Assembly (NCBI RefSeq): GCF_002149035.1
Contig: NZ_NGFP01000004.1
Location: forward strand, 1 to 64,000
Origin: Streptosporangium minutum
GTDB lineage: Bacteria; Actinomycetota; Actinomycetes; Streptosporangiales; Streptosporangiaceae
Length of the DNA stretch: 64,000 bases
Direction: 5' to 3'
The position numbers and the translations under genes were made by a program. The stretch's first letter is position 1, and every line of letters starts with the position of its first letter. Shown piece after piece: positions 43,649-51,313 of the stretch. Below the pieces are notes generated by a model. It was not told the origin of the DNA. It made no database searches and saw only the letters and a program-made list of their open reading frames with translations.

Positions 43649-44722
43649 ATGGGCCTTCTTAGGGTGGGCAGGGTCGGTGTGGCGGTTGCGGCGGCGGGCG
43701 CCGTGCTCGTCGGGTGCATGCCGTGGCAGGGTGAGGAACCGCAGGACAAGAAGGACACCGGCGTGGCCGCCGCCGCCAAGGCCTCCGCGGCCGCCGCCGG
43801 GCAGGCGGCCCTTCTCAAGACCAGGCTGGCGGCCGCCGCGAAGGTCCACGCCAACGAGCTGGGGCAGATTCCCGTGCTCATGTACCACCGGGTGGTGGAC
43901 AAGCCGGCGACCCAGGATGACCGCACCCCGCAGCAGTTCCGCACGGAGCTGGAGCGGCTGGCCAGGGAGGACTACGTCCCGATCACGGCGGCCGAATACG
44001 TCACCGGGCGCATCGACATCCCCGCGGGGCGGCACCCGGTCGTCCTCACCTTCGACGACTCGTCCCCGTCGCAGTTCGACCTGGACGGCATGGGCGCGCC
44101 CAAACCGCAGACCGCCGTCGCCATCCTCCAGGAGGTCGCCCAGCGTCACCCGGGATTCCGCCCGGTGGCCACGTTCTACGTGACGCGCGACATGTTCGGG
44201 AAGACGACCCCGGAAGAGCAGGCCCAGATGCTGATGTGGCTCCGTGACAAGGGGTTCGACATCGGCAACCACACTCGCGACCACCAGAGCCTCCGCGGCA
44301 AGCCGGAGAAGCAGGTGAGCTCCGAGGTCGCCGCCGGCCACGAGCTCATCACCAAGCTGCTGAACGCCAACCCCGTCACGCTGGCGCTGCCGTACGGCAA
44401 CCAGCCGACCAAGAAGGAGTGGGGCCGCAAGGGCGCCGCCGGTGACGTCTCCTACGACTACGGCGGGGTGTTCCTCGCCGGATACACCCCCGCCATGTCG
44501 CCGTTCAACAAGAAGTTCGACCCGGACGGCATCCCGCGCATCCGCTCGATGGACAAGACCGGCGACTGCGTGAAGTTCTGCTCCACCGCCTGGCTCGACT
44601 GGCTGAAGGCGAACGGCGACGAGCGCTACACCTCCGACGGAGACGCGAAGACGGTCGCCTTCCCGAAGTTCAAGACGCCGTTCGTGGTCAAGCGTTACAC
44701 CGACCGCGTCCTCGCCTACTGA
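43649..44722 (+). CDS. Polysaccharide deacetylase lipoprotein (NodB homology)
   Basis: A 357-aa protein with a lipoprotein signal (MGLLRVGRVGVAVAAAGAVL, lipobox VLVGC with Cys23), an Ala/Lys linker, and a NodB domain: IPVLMYHRVVD, PVVLTFDDSSPSQF with the catalytic Asp and metal Asp, FYVTRDMFG, and IGNHTRDHQSL with the HxxxH metal pair. It would remove acetyl groups from peptidoglycan or a related polysaccharide on the cell surface. The ATG at 43649 follows GGGGGG at 6 nt. The start twelve codons earlier would spoil the signal. Confidence 0.9.
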   Translation: MGLLRVGRVGVAVAAAGAVLVGCMPWQGEEPQDKKDTGVAAAAKASAAAAGQAALLKTRLAAAAKVHANELGQIPVLMYHRVVDKPATQDDRTPQQFRTELERLAREDYVPITAAEYVTGRIDIPAGRHPVVLTFDDSSPSQFDLDGMGAPKPQTAVAILQEVAQRHPGFRPVATFYVTRDMFGKTTPEEQAQMLMWLRDKGFDIGNHTRDHQSLRGKPEKQVSSEVAAGHELITKLLNANPVTLALPYGNQPTKKEWGRKGAAGDVSYDYGGVFLAGYTPAMSPFNKKFDPDGIPRIRSMDKTGDCVKFCSTAWLDWLKANGDERYTSDGDAKTVAFPKFKTPFVVKRYTDRVLAY

Positions 44723-44860
44723 CCCGCTCGTCCGGGACGGCGGTCGCGGGCGGGTGACGGACCTGGAGCGGGACGGGCGACGGACCCGGAACCGGGGGCG
44801 GGTCCCCGGCCGGAGCGGGGCGGCGGAGAGGTTTTCGGCGTCCGGTGTCCCGCCTCGGCG

Positions 44861-46132
44861 TCAGTGTGACAGGATCCTGGTCTCCTTGACACCGGTCCTC
44901 TCGGTGGGCGCCGGGGCGCGGAGACCCCGCACCCCCGGGGAGAGCAGCGCGGCGAGGGAGGACAGCACGATGACCGCGGCGCACCCGAGCAGGGCGGGCC
45001 TCGGGCCGATCACGATCGCCAGCGGTCCCGCCACCAGCAGGCCGACCGGGCCGAACATCAGGGATCCGAGAGCGTCGTAGGAGCTGACCCGCGACAGCGA
45101 CTCGGCCGGGATCTCCCGCTGCATCGTGGTGTTCCACAGCACCCCGAAGATGTCGAAGCAGACCCCCATCACGACCGCCCCGAGGATGATCGTCCACAGC
45201 GGGGTCCCCAGGCCGAGCAGCAGGTAGGGCAGCGCCGTGGGCACGGTGAGGATCGTGCCGACCAGAATGGGGCGGCGGGGGCGCAGCCGCAGCGCGATGA
45301 AGACGCCGCCGATCATGCCGACCGCCTCGCCGGCCAGGATCGCCGCCCAGGCCGCCGCCCCGCCCAGGTTCTCCTCGGCCACCAGTGGCCCGAGCACGCC
45401 GTGCGCGGCCTGCACGGCCATCACCAGCACCGAGAACTGCGCGACCACCACCCACAGCCACTGCCTGGAGACGAACTCGCGCCAGCCGCCGCGCAGGTCG
45501 GCGAGGACCGAGTGGCTCCCGGCCGCGGAGCGTTCCGCCGGGGTGAGGCGGAGCGCCGCGATGAGCACGCCCGCCACGGCGAACATGGTGCCGCTGACGA
45601 TGAGCGCCCAGCCGCCGCCGAGCAGGACGACCGTGGCCCCGCTCAGGATGAGCCCGGCGACGCGCGAGCTGTTGGCGCCCAGTCCCAGCAGGGCGTTGGC
45701 GGTCTGCAGCCGGTCGGCGGGGACGACGTCGGGGATGATGCCGGTCAGGGCGGGGAAGAGGATCGCCATCGCGACGCCGCTGATCGCCGCGGCCGTCACC
45801 AGGGCGGGGAGCGGGGTCCATCCGGTGAGCAGCATCGCGGCGAGGCAGAAGAACGCCGCCGCGTTGATCGCCTCACCGGCCATCATCACCCGGTGCCGGG
45901 GCAGCCGGTCGGCGATCACTCCGCCCACGAGCATGAACGCCACCATCGGCAGCGCCTCCGCCGTGAGCACCACCGACAGCGTCGTGGCCGTCGCTCCCGG
46001 CAGGGCGAGGATGCCGAAGGCGAGGGCCACGGGTGCGAACGAGCTGCCCAGCACCGAGACGGTCCGGGCGACGAGCAGCAAGGTGAAGCGCCGATCTCGG
46101 AGTATCTCGAGGTCGCGGCGGTAGCTGTGCAC
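44861..46132 (-). CDS. MFS transporter
   Basis: A 423-aa protein with 12 predicted helices. It has the MFS loop 2-3 motif GGVIADRLPRHRVM and the related segment between helices 8 and 9 (IALRLRPRRPILVGT). It resembles macrolide-type exporters of the DHA3 group. The start is GTG at 46132 with AAGGAG 8 nt upstream. The leader of the message carries two mutually exclusive hairpins (46153-46193). The exported compound is unknown. Confidence 0.9.
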   Translation of the reverse strand: MHSYRRDLEILRDRRFTLLLVARTVSVLGSSFAPVALAFGILALPGATATTLSVVLTAEALPMVAFMLVGGVIADRLPRHRVMMAGEAINAAAFFCLAAMLLTGWTPLPALVTAAAISGVAMAILFPALTGIIPDVVPADRLQTANALLGLGANSSRVAGLILSGATVVLLGGGWALIVSGTMFAVAGVLIAALRLTPAERSAAGSHSVLADLRGGWREFVSRQWLWVVVAQFSVLVMAVQAAHGVLGPLVAEENLGGAAAWAAILAGEAVGMIGGVFIALRLRPRRPILVGTILTVPTALPYLLLGLGTPLWTIILGAVVMGVCFDIFGVLWNTTMQREIPAESLSRVSSYDALGSLMFGPVGLLVAGPLAIVIGPRPALLGCAAVIVLSSLAALLSPGVRGLRAPAPTERTGVKETRILSH

Positions 46133-46152
46133 GTGCTGGCTCCTTCACGAAA

Positions 46153-46193
46153 TGCCCGAAGAGCCTCCATCCTGCCGTTCTTCGGGCAGGATG
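46153..46193 (-). promoter_or_regulatory. Mutually exclusive hairpins in the MFS leader
   Basis: Arms TGCCCGAAGA (46153-46162) and TCTTCGGGCA (46179-46188) form a perfect 10-bp stem. Overlapping arms CATCCTGCC (46168-46176) and GGCAGGATG (46185-46193) form a perfect 9-bp stem. Only one can exist at a time. In the minus-strand transcript both lie just before the MFS ribosome binding site. Confidence 0.5.
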
Positions 46194-46248
46194 TCGCTTC
46201 AATATGCGGGGCCCGCGACCACCCGCGCCCGGAGACGCACCGGCGGGG

Positions 46249-46390
46249 TTCCGTACGGCGGAGCGGCGGGGATTCCGTACGGCGGAGCGGCGGGGATTCC
46301 GTACGGCGGAGCGGCAGCGGTGAAGGCGGTGGAGAAGAGCGGAGCGGCAGGGGTGAAGGCAGTGGAGAAGGGCGGGGCGGGCACGGCCGG
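46249..46390. repeat. 24-bp x3 and 33-bp x2 tandem repeats
   Basis: TTCCGTACGGCGGAGCGGCG recurs at 46249, 46273 and 46297, period exactly 24, followed by two copies of a 33-bp unit (GGTGAAGGC(G/A)GTGGAGAAG...). Both periods are multiples of three and keep one plus-strand frame open from 46152 to 46406 (IPYGGAAG, GVKAVEKG repeats). No ribosome binding site supports it, so I call the region repeat DNA with possible coding. The rest of the gap to 46606 is AT-richer and holds the likely metX-like promoter (TTGACC at 46489). Confidence 0.75.
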
Positions 46391-46606
46391 AAAAGTCACG
46401 CGGTGAGAAACCCTCAGGCCGTTATCGAGAGCGCGAAAAGTCCCCCGTGCATGCGAAAAGACCCGCGACAAAGTGCCATATAGCCGTATTGACCTGCGAA
46501 AACGGGGCAATGCACCCTGCCTTCCGTTCAGCGCCCCGGCTAAAATACCGACTCAGGAGCGCGAAGCATCGGACGATCGAGACCGGTGGTCGGCAAGGAG
46601 GCCTCC

Positions 46607-47623
46607 ATGGACTACGACGTCTTCGACCTCGGTGATGTCCGGCTGCAGAGCGGCATCACGTTGCCCGCCGCCGAGCTGGCGTACAAGACCTACGGCGAGC
46701 TCAACGCCGGCAGGGACAACGTGATCGTCTACCCGACGTGGTACTCGGGCCAGCACTACGACAACGAATGGCTGATCGGCGAGGGCATGGCGCTCGATCC
46801 GTCGAAGTACTTCATCATCATCCCCAACATGCTCGGCAACGGGTTGTCGTCGTCTCCCAGCACCACCCCGCCTCCGCACGACCGTGCGCGTTTCCCGCAC
46901 GTGACGATGTACGACAACGTCCAGGCGCAGCACCGCCTCGTCACCGAGCGGTTCGGCGTCGAGCGTCTGGAGCTCGTCACGGGCTGGTCCATGGGAGCCG
47001 GGCAGACCTACCAGTGGGCGGTCAGCCATCCGGACATGGTCCGGCGGATACTTCCCTTCTGCGGCGCGGCGAAGACCAGCCTGCACAACATCGTCTTCCT
47101 TGAGGGCGTCAAGGCCGCCCTCACGGCCGACGCGGCGTGGGACAACGGCTGGTACCGCGAGCAGCCGGGCGTCGGGCTGCGGGCGCTGGCCCGGGTCTAC
47201 GCGGGCTGGGGCTTCTCCCAGCAGTTCTACCGGGAGAAAATCTACGAGCGCGAGCCGCTCGGCTACGGCTCCCTCGAAGACTTCCTCGTCGGCTTCTGGG
47301 AGGGGTTGTTCATCAAGCGCGACGCGGACAACCTGCTCGCCATGCTGTGGACCTGGCAGAACGCCGACGTGGGGAGAACTCCGGGGTTCGGCGGCGTGGA
47401 GGAGGCGCTCGCCGCGATCCGCGCGCCGGCGATCGTCATGCCCGCGGAGCAGGACCTCTACTTCCCGCCTGAGGACAGCGAGTGGGAGGTCGCCCACATG
47501 TCCGACGCGGAGCTGCGGGTCATCCCTGGCGCGTGGGGGCACTTCGCCGGCGGCGGTCTCAATCCGGTCGACACGACGTTCATCGACGACGCCCTCAAGG
47601 AACTGCTCGCGAAGGACGTGTAG
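46607..47623 (+). CDS. Alpha/beta-fold hydrolase, MetX/homoserine acetyltransferase-like
   Basis: A 338-aa enzyme of the MetX superfamily: LAYKTYGELNAGRDNVIVYPTW is the typical start, the nucleophile elbow is TGWSMGAGQTYQW, the acid lies in PAEQDLYFPPED, and the catalytic His in GAWGHFAGGG. True homoserine O-acetyltransferases carry other conserved substrate residues, and no met genes are near, so a broader esterase/acyltransferase role is possible. The start is ATG at 46607 with AGGAGG 6 nt upstream. Confidence 0.87.
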   Translation: MDYDVFDLGDVRLQSGITLPAAELAYKTYGELNAGRDNVIVYPTWYSGQHYDNEWLIGEGMALDPSKYFIIIPNMLGNGLSSSPSTTPPPHDRARFPHVTMYDNVQAQHRLVTERFGVERLELVTGWSMGAGQTYQWAVSHPDMVRRILPFCGAAKTSLHNIVFLEGVKAALTADAAWDNGWYREQPGVGLRALARVYAGWGFSQQFYREKIYEREPLGYGSLEDFLVGFWEGLFIKRDADNLLAMLWTWQNADVGRTPGFGGVEEALAAIRAPAIVMPAEQDLYFPPEDSEWEVAHMSDAELRVIPGAWGHFAGGGLNPVDTTFIDDALKELLAKDV

Positions 47624-47690
47624 CCGACGCTCGTCCTCGGGACGGGAAAACCCTTGGACAGGCTCCGAGGCCGGCTGGCAGTTTCGAAGG

Positions 47691-48446
47691 ATGGCACGGA
47701 CATTCGAGGACCTCGTCGCCGAGGCCGGATCCGTCTCCGTCGACGGGTGGGACTTCTCATGGCTCGACGGCCGGGCGACGGAGGAGCGCCCCTCGTGGGG
47801 ATACGCACGGCTCCTGGGTGAGCGGATGGCGCAGGCGTCGGCCGCGCTGGACGTCGAGACCGGCGGCGGGGAGGTGCTCGCGGGTGTGCCGCGGCTCGCC
47901 CCTCGGACGGTCGCCACGGAGTCCTGGCCGCCGAACCTCGCGCTGGCGACCGCACGGCTGCGTCCGCGCGGGGTCACGGTCGTCGCCACCGGCGACGAGC
48001 GGCGGCTCCCGTTCGGCGACGGCGTCTTCGACCTGGTGACCAGCCGCCACCCGGTGACCACCTGGTGGGAGGAGATCTCCCGCGTGCTCCAGCCGGGAGG
48101 GACGTACTTCTCCCAGCAGGTCGGCCCCCGGACCGCCATGAGGCTGACGGAGTTCTTCATGGGCCCCCAGCCGGCCGGCTCCGGACGCGATCCCGAGCGG
48201 GCCGGGGCGGCGGCCGAGGCGGCGGGGCTTGAGGTGCGCGACCTCCGGATGGAGTCGCTGCGCATGACCTTCCACGACATCGGCGCTGTGATCTACTACC
48301 TGCGAAAAGTGATCTGGATCGTCCCGGGGTTCACGGTCGACCGTTACCGCACAGAGCTCAAGGCCCTGCACGACCGGATCCAGGCCGACGGCCCCTTCCT
48401 CGCGCACACGACGCGGTTTCTCATCGAAGCCCGCAGACCGGACTGA
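47691..48446 (+). CDS. Class I SAM-dependent methyltransferase
   Basis: A 251-aa protein. The usual motif I is degenerate (LDVETGGGEVLAG), later segments LRPRGVTVVATGDERRLPFGDGVFDLVTSRHPV give motif II/III, and VLQPGGTYFSQQVGP is the motif typical of the Methyltransf_11 group. It starts at ATG 47691; the long open frame upstream is a shadow of the MetX-like gene. Target unknown. Confidence 0.85.
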   Translation: MARTFEDLVAEAGSVSVDGWDFSWLDGRATEERPSWGYARLLGERMAQASAALDVETGGGEVLAGVPRLAPRTVATESWPPNLALATARLRPRGVTVVATGDERRLPFGDGVFDLVTSRHPVTTWWEEISRVLQPGGTYFSQQVGPRTAMRLTEFFMGPQPAGSGRDPERAGAAAEAAGLEVRDLRMESLRMTFHDIGAVIYYLRKVIWIVPGFTVDRYRTELKALHDRIQADGPFLAHTTRFLIEARRPD

Positions 48447-48502
48447 CGGCCACGGGAGACGGGAGACGGAAGGGACGTCCACGGGGATCGTCGCCCGGCC
48501 GG

Positions 48503-48985
48503 TCAGGTGACCGGGACGATTCCGGCCTCGACGAGGACGCCGTCCTCGATCCGCAGCAGGCCCAGGGTGCCGTGGGGCTGGCGACGCCGGTCCGTCGGCG
48601 ATCCGGGGTTGAAGATGCGCAGCCCGGCGTCGCTCTCGTCGAGCGGGATGTGGGAGTGGCCGAAGATCACCAGATCGGCCGAGGGGAACCGGCGGCGCAT
48701 GCGGGCAAGCCGTCCCCGCGCCGCCCCGCTGTCGTGGATCATCGCCACGCGCAGCCCGCCGAGGTCGAGTTCGAGCGTCTCGGGCGCCGCGATGTCGGGC
48801 CCGTCGTTGTTGCCCTTGACGACGTGGACCGGCGCGTAGGTGGCCAGCTCGTCGAGCACGCCGGCGGTGCAGACGTCACCGGCGTGCAGGATCAGGTCCG
48901 CGCCGCGGAGGTGCCCGGCCACCCGCGGCGGGCACGACTTCCACCGCCGTGGCGCGTGCGTGTCGGCGAGGACCACTACTTTCAC
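48503..48985 (-). CDS. Metallophosphoesterase, YfcE/MJ0936-like
   Basis: A 160-aa binuclear-metal phosphodiesterase. Metal-binding motifs occur in order: DTHAPRRW, HAGDVCT, KGNNDGPD, IHDSGAARG and FGHSHIP. It matches YfcE-type enzymes in size. The GTG at 48985 begins the first strand (VKVVVLADTH) directly; the upstream extension lacks support. Substrate unknown. Confidence 0.92.
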   Translation of the reverse strand: MKVVVLADTHAPRRWKSCPPRVAGHLRGADLILHAGDVCTAGVLDELATYAPVHVVKGNNDGPDIAAPETLELDLGGLRVAMIHDSGAARGRLARMRRRFPSADLVIFGHSHIPLDESDAGLRIFNPGSPTDRRRQPHGTLGLLRIEDGVLVEAGIVPVT

Positions 48986-49131
48986 GACACCATTCTCCCG
49001 CCGCACCCCGTCCGCCGTACGCCCGGCCTTGCGGGACACGCGTGCCGGCGGGAGCGGACGGCCGGAGTATTCTTACTATTGAAGATCGTAGACGGTCGGG
49101 GCGGCCCTGCCCCATGCGTACGGAGGCGAGG

Positions 49132-49554
49132 ATGGACGGCCCGGCCCGCAGGCATCCGTTGCGGATGCCTCGCCGGCTGTTGCTGCTCATAACGCTCGTC
49201 CTGGGCATCGCGGGAATGCACACGCTGGGACACGCCGACCACGGCGGGGACCGGCCCGGCGCGGCCGCGGAGCACCGGGGCCCTGATGCGGCCCTCGCGC
49301 CTCCACCGGCCCCGGAGTCCGTGGACGGGTGGTGGGTGTCGGACACGGACAGCGACCTGCCCCGTCTCGACCCGGCCTCGGTCTGCCTGGCCGTGCTGAC
49401 CGCGCTCCTCGTCCTGCTCCTCGGCGCGCTGTGGGCGCGGCGGCGGGCGCCACGGGCCGGGACCGTCGCCCTCGCGTCGTCGCCGCCCGTCGCCCGGCCG
49501 CCGCCCAGGAGAACGGCTCTGCGCCTGGCACGCCTTTCGGTTCTGCGCATATAG
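49132..49554 (+). CDS. DUF6153 family protein
   Basis: A 140-aa membrane protein with an N-terminal helix (LRMPRRLLLLITLVLGIAGM) that includes HTLGHADHG, a loop with His residues, and a second helix (ASVCLAVLTALLVLLLGALW). It ends in Arg-rich PPRRTALRLARLSVLRI. The ATG at 49132 is supported by GGAGG 6 nt upstream. DUF6153 genes commonly stand directly before DUF305 genes; this is the arrangement here, 84 bp apart. A metal-related role is suggested by that pairing. Confidence 0.8.
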   Translation: MDGPARRHPLRMPRRLLLLITLVLGIAGMHTLGHADHGGDRPGAAAEHRGPDAALAPPPAPESVDGWWVSDTDSDLPRLDPASVCLAVLTALLVLLLGALWARRRAPRAGTVALASSPPVARPPPRRTALRLARLSVLRI

Positions 49555-49638
49555 GCCGGCCACGTCGGCGGACGGTCCCCGAGACCTGCCCGCGGACGAC
49601 CGGCACGCAGGTACCACGAACCGGAAAGAGACCAGTCA

Positions 49639-50265
49639 ATGACGTTCACCAACCGATCCGCCACCCGCAGGCTCGCACTCGCCGCCGCGGGGACCGGCAT
49701 GCTCGTACTGCTCACGGCCTGCGGCGGGGATGACCGGCCGTCGGCCGCGCCCACCGGCACGCCCGGCGGCGCGCAGGCCGCCGCCACGAGCCCGCAGCCG
49801 TCGGCCTCCTTCAACGACGCCGACGTCGCCTTCGCCCAGATGATGATCCCGCATCACGAGCAGGCGGTGGAGATGGCCGAGCTCGCCGAGTCGCGGGCCG
49901 GCGCTCCCGAGGTCAAGGAGCTCGCGGCGAAGATCAAGGTCGCTCAGGATCCCGAGATCGCCGTCATGAACGGCTGGCTGTCAGCCTGGGGCAAGCCTGC
50001 CGGCCCCGAGGGGGGTCATGGGGGGCACGACATGCCCGGGATGATGACCGGAGAGGACATGGCCAAGCTCCGTGAGGCCAAGGGCGCAGAGTTCGACCGG
50101 ATGTTCGCCAAGCTGATGATCGCCCACCACAAGGGGGCGATCGAGATGGCCAGGACTGAGCAGGCCCAGGGGAGCAACCCCGAGGCCAAGTCGCTGGCCA
50201 GGAACATCGAGACCACGCAGCAGGCCGAGGTGGAGCAGTTGCAGGGACTGCTCGACCGTCTCTGA
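49639..50265 (+). CDS. DUF305 family lipoprotein (putative copper-related)
   Basis: A 208-aa exported protein with a lipobox (LVLLTACGG, Cys28) and two copies of the DUF305 helix pair: FAQMMIPHHEQAVEMAELA and FAKLMIAHHKGAIEMARTE. The His/Met-rich motifs and the HGGHDMPGMM linker would suit copper binding. DUF305 proteins are often found in copper-responsive clusters. It is the second gene of the DUF6153-DUF305 pair and ends in a strong hairpin. Confidence 0.9.
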   Translation: MTFTNRSATRRLALAAAGTGMLVLLTACGGDDRPSAAPTGTPGGAQAAATSPQPSASFNDADVAFAQMMIPHHEQAVEMAELAESRAGAPEVKELAAKIKVAQDPEIAVMNGWLSAWGKPAGPEGGHGGHDMPGMMTGEDMAKLREAKGAEFDRMFAKLMIAHHKGAIEMARTEQAQGSNPEAKSLARNIETTQQAEVEQLQGLLDRL

Positions 50266-50310
50266 CTCACATCCTCTGACGCAGGTCCTCTGACGGCACT
50301 CCGCGTCAGG

Positions 50311-50344
50311 CCGGTGCCCGGGAGCGCACGCATCCGGGCACCGG
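50311..50344 (+). terminator. Terminator of the DUF6153-DUF305 pair
   Basis: CCGGTGCCCGG (50311-50321) and CCGGGCACCGG (50334-50344) form a perfect 11-bp stem 46 bp past the DUF305 stop. Confidence 0.75.
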
Positions 50345-50360
50345 CGCCGCTCCCGGGCCC

Positions 50361-50584
50361 GTTCACCGCGTTCGCCGCGTTCGCCGCGTTCGCCACGTTC
50401 GTCACGTTCACCGCGTTCGCCACGTCCCTCCTGCCTGTCATGCCCGTCATGCCCGGCTTCCGGGTGGACGGCCCTCGGCGCGGCTTCGAGCGCGACGGCC
50501 ACCACCGCATGGGCCACCACCACACCGGCCACCGCCGCACCGGCCGCCACCGCGCGGGCCGTCGGCCATCGGCCATCGGCCATC
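50361..50584. repeat. 9-bp x7 and 7-bp x3 tandem repeats
   Basis: Seven 9-bp units GTTCGCCGC/GTTCACCGC/GTTCGCCAC run from 50361 to 50423, and GGCCATC is repeated three times at 50564-50584, with a CAC/CGC-rich stretch between. Open frames follow the repeats on both strands; none has a convincing start, so I see no gene in 50345-50700. Confidence 0.75.
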
Positions 50585-50706
50585 GGCATCCGGGGGCATC
50601 GCACCGATCTCCCGTAGTAGTCCCCCGCTTCTCCGGAGGCGTTCCCCCTCCGGGCATCATCCGCCGGCGCGATCGGCCCCGCTACCGGAATCCACCCGTT
50701 GCCCAT

Positions 50707-50723
50707 GTACCCCCATGGGGTAT
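50707..50723. promoter_or_regulatory. CsoR-like copper operator before the DUF4396 gene
   Basis: GTACCCCCATGGGGTAT is a GC-tract palindrome (core CCCCATGGGG) with AT flanks, like the pseudo-palindromic sites of CsoR copper repressors. It is followed at once by TATAAA, a likely -10 element, 58 bp before the gene. No csoR gene is in the window. Confidence 0.55.
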
Positions 50724-50780
50724 AAATTGGCGCATATCGGGGACGGCCGACCGGGCCGGCTGATGGGCAAGGAGAAGGCG

Positions 50781-51305
50781 ATGTCCGAATCGACGCAGCA
50801 CACGGGCCACCCGGAGCACGGAGAGCACCACGGGCACGATCACCACGCGCCCATGGGCCACTCCTCGACGGTGACGTGGCGGATGGCCGCGTCGGCGACC
50901 CTGCACTGCCTCACCGGGTGCGCCATCGGCGAGGTGCTCGGCATGGTGATCGGCACGGCTCTGGGCTGGTCCAACACGGCGACCATCGTCTTGGCCGTCG
51001 TGCTGGCCTTCTTCTTCGGCTACGCCCTCACCATCGTGGGACTACGCAAGTCCGGCCTCGGCTGGCGCGAGCTCGTACGGCTGGCGCTCGCCGCCGACAC
51101 CGTGTCGATCATCGTCATGGAGATCGTCGACAACGGCGTGATGATGGTGGTGCCCGGCGCCATGGACGCCGGGCTCACCTCGGGCCTGTTCTGGGGCGCT
51201 CTCGCGTTCGCCCTGCTGGTGGCCTTCCTCGTCACCACTCCGATCAACAAGTGGATCATCGGCAAGGGCAAGGGGCACGCGGTGGTCCACGCCTACCACC
51301 ACTGA
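50781..51305 (+). CDS. DUF4396 family membrane protein
   Basis: A 174-aa protein with a His-rich N-terminus (HTGHPEHGEHHGHDHHAPMGH) that looks metal-binding, then four membrane helices carrying LHCLTGCAIGEVLGM and DTVSIIVMEIVDNGVMM. DUF4396 genes often occur in copper clusters. The start is ATG at 50781 with AAGGAG 6 nt upstream. The CsoR-like palindrome in its promoter supports copper control. It ends 8 bp before the convergent DUF5682 gene. Confidence 0.88.
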   Translation: MSESTQHTGHPEHGEHHGHDHHAPMGHSSTVTWRMAASATLHCLTGCAIGEVLGMVIGTALGWSNTATIVLAVVLAFFFGYALTIVGLRKSGLGWRELVRLALAADTVSIIVMEIVDNGVMMVVPGAMDAGLTSGLFWGALAFALLVAFLVTTPINKWIIGKGKGHAVVHAYHH

Positions 51306-51313
51306 GAACCGCC

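Noticed and set aside
47100-47690. N-terminal extension of the methyltransferase frame
   Set aside because: It overlaps the MetX-like gene in another frame and is Arg/Ser-rich; the ATG at 47691 begins the recognisable protein.
50314-50763. 149-codon plus-strand frame with His/Arg repeats
   Set aside because: It follows short DNA repeats, has no ribosome binding site and runs over the CsoR-like operator and promoter of the DUF4396 gene.
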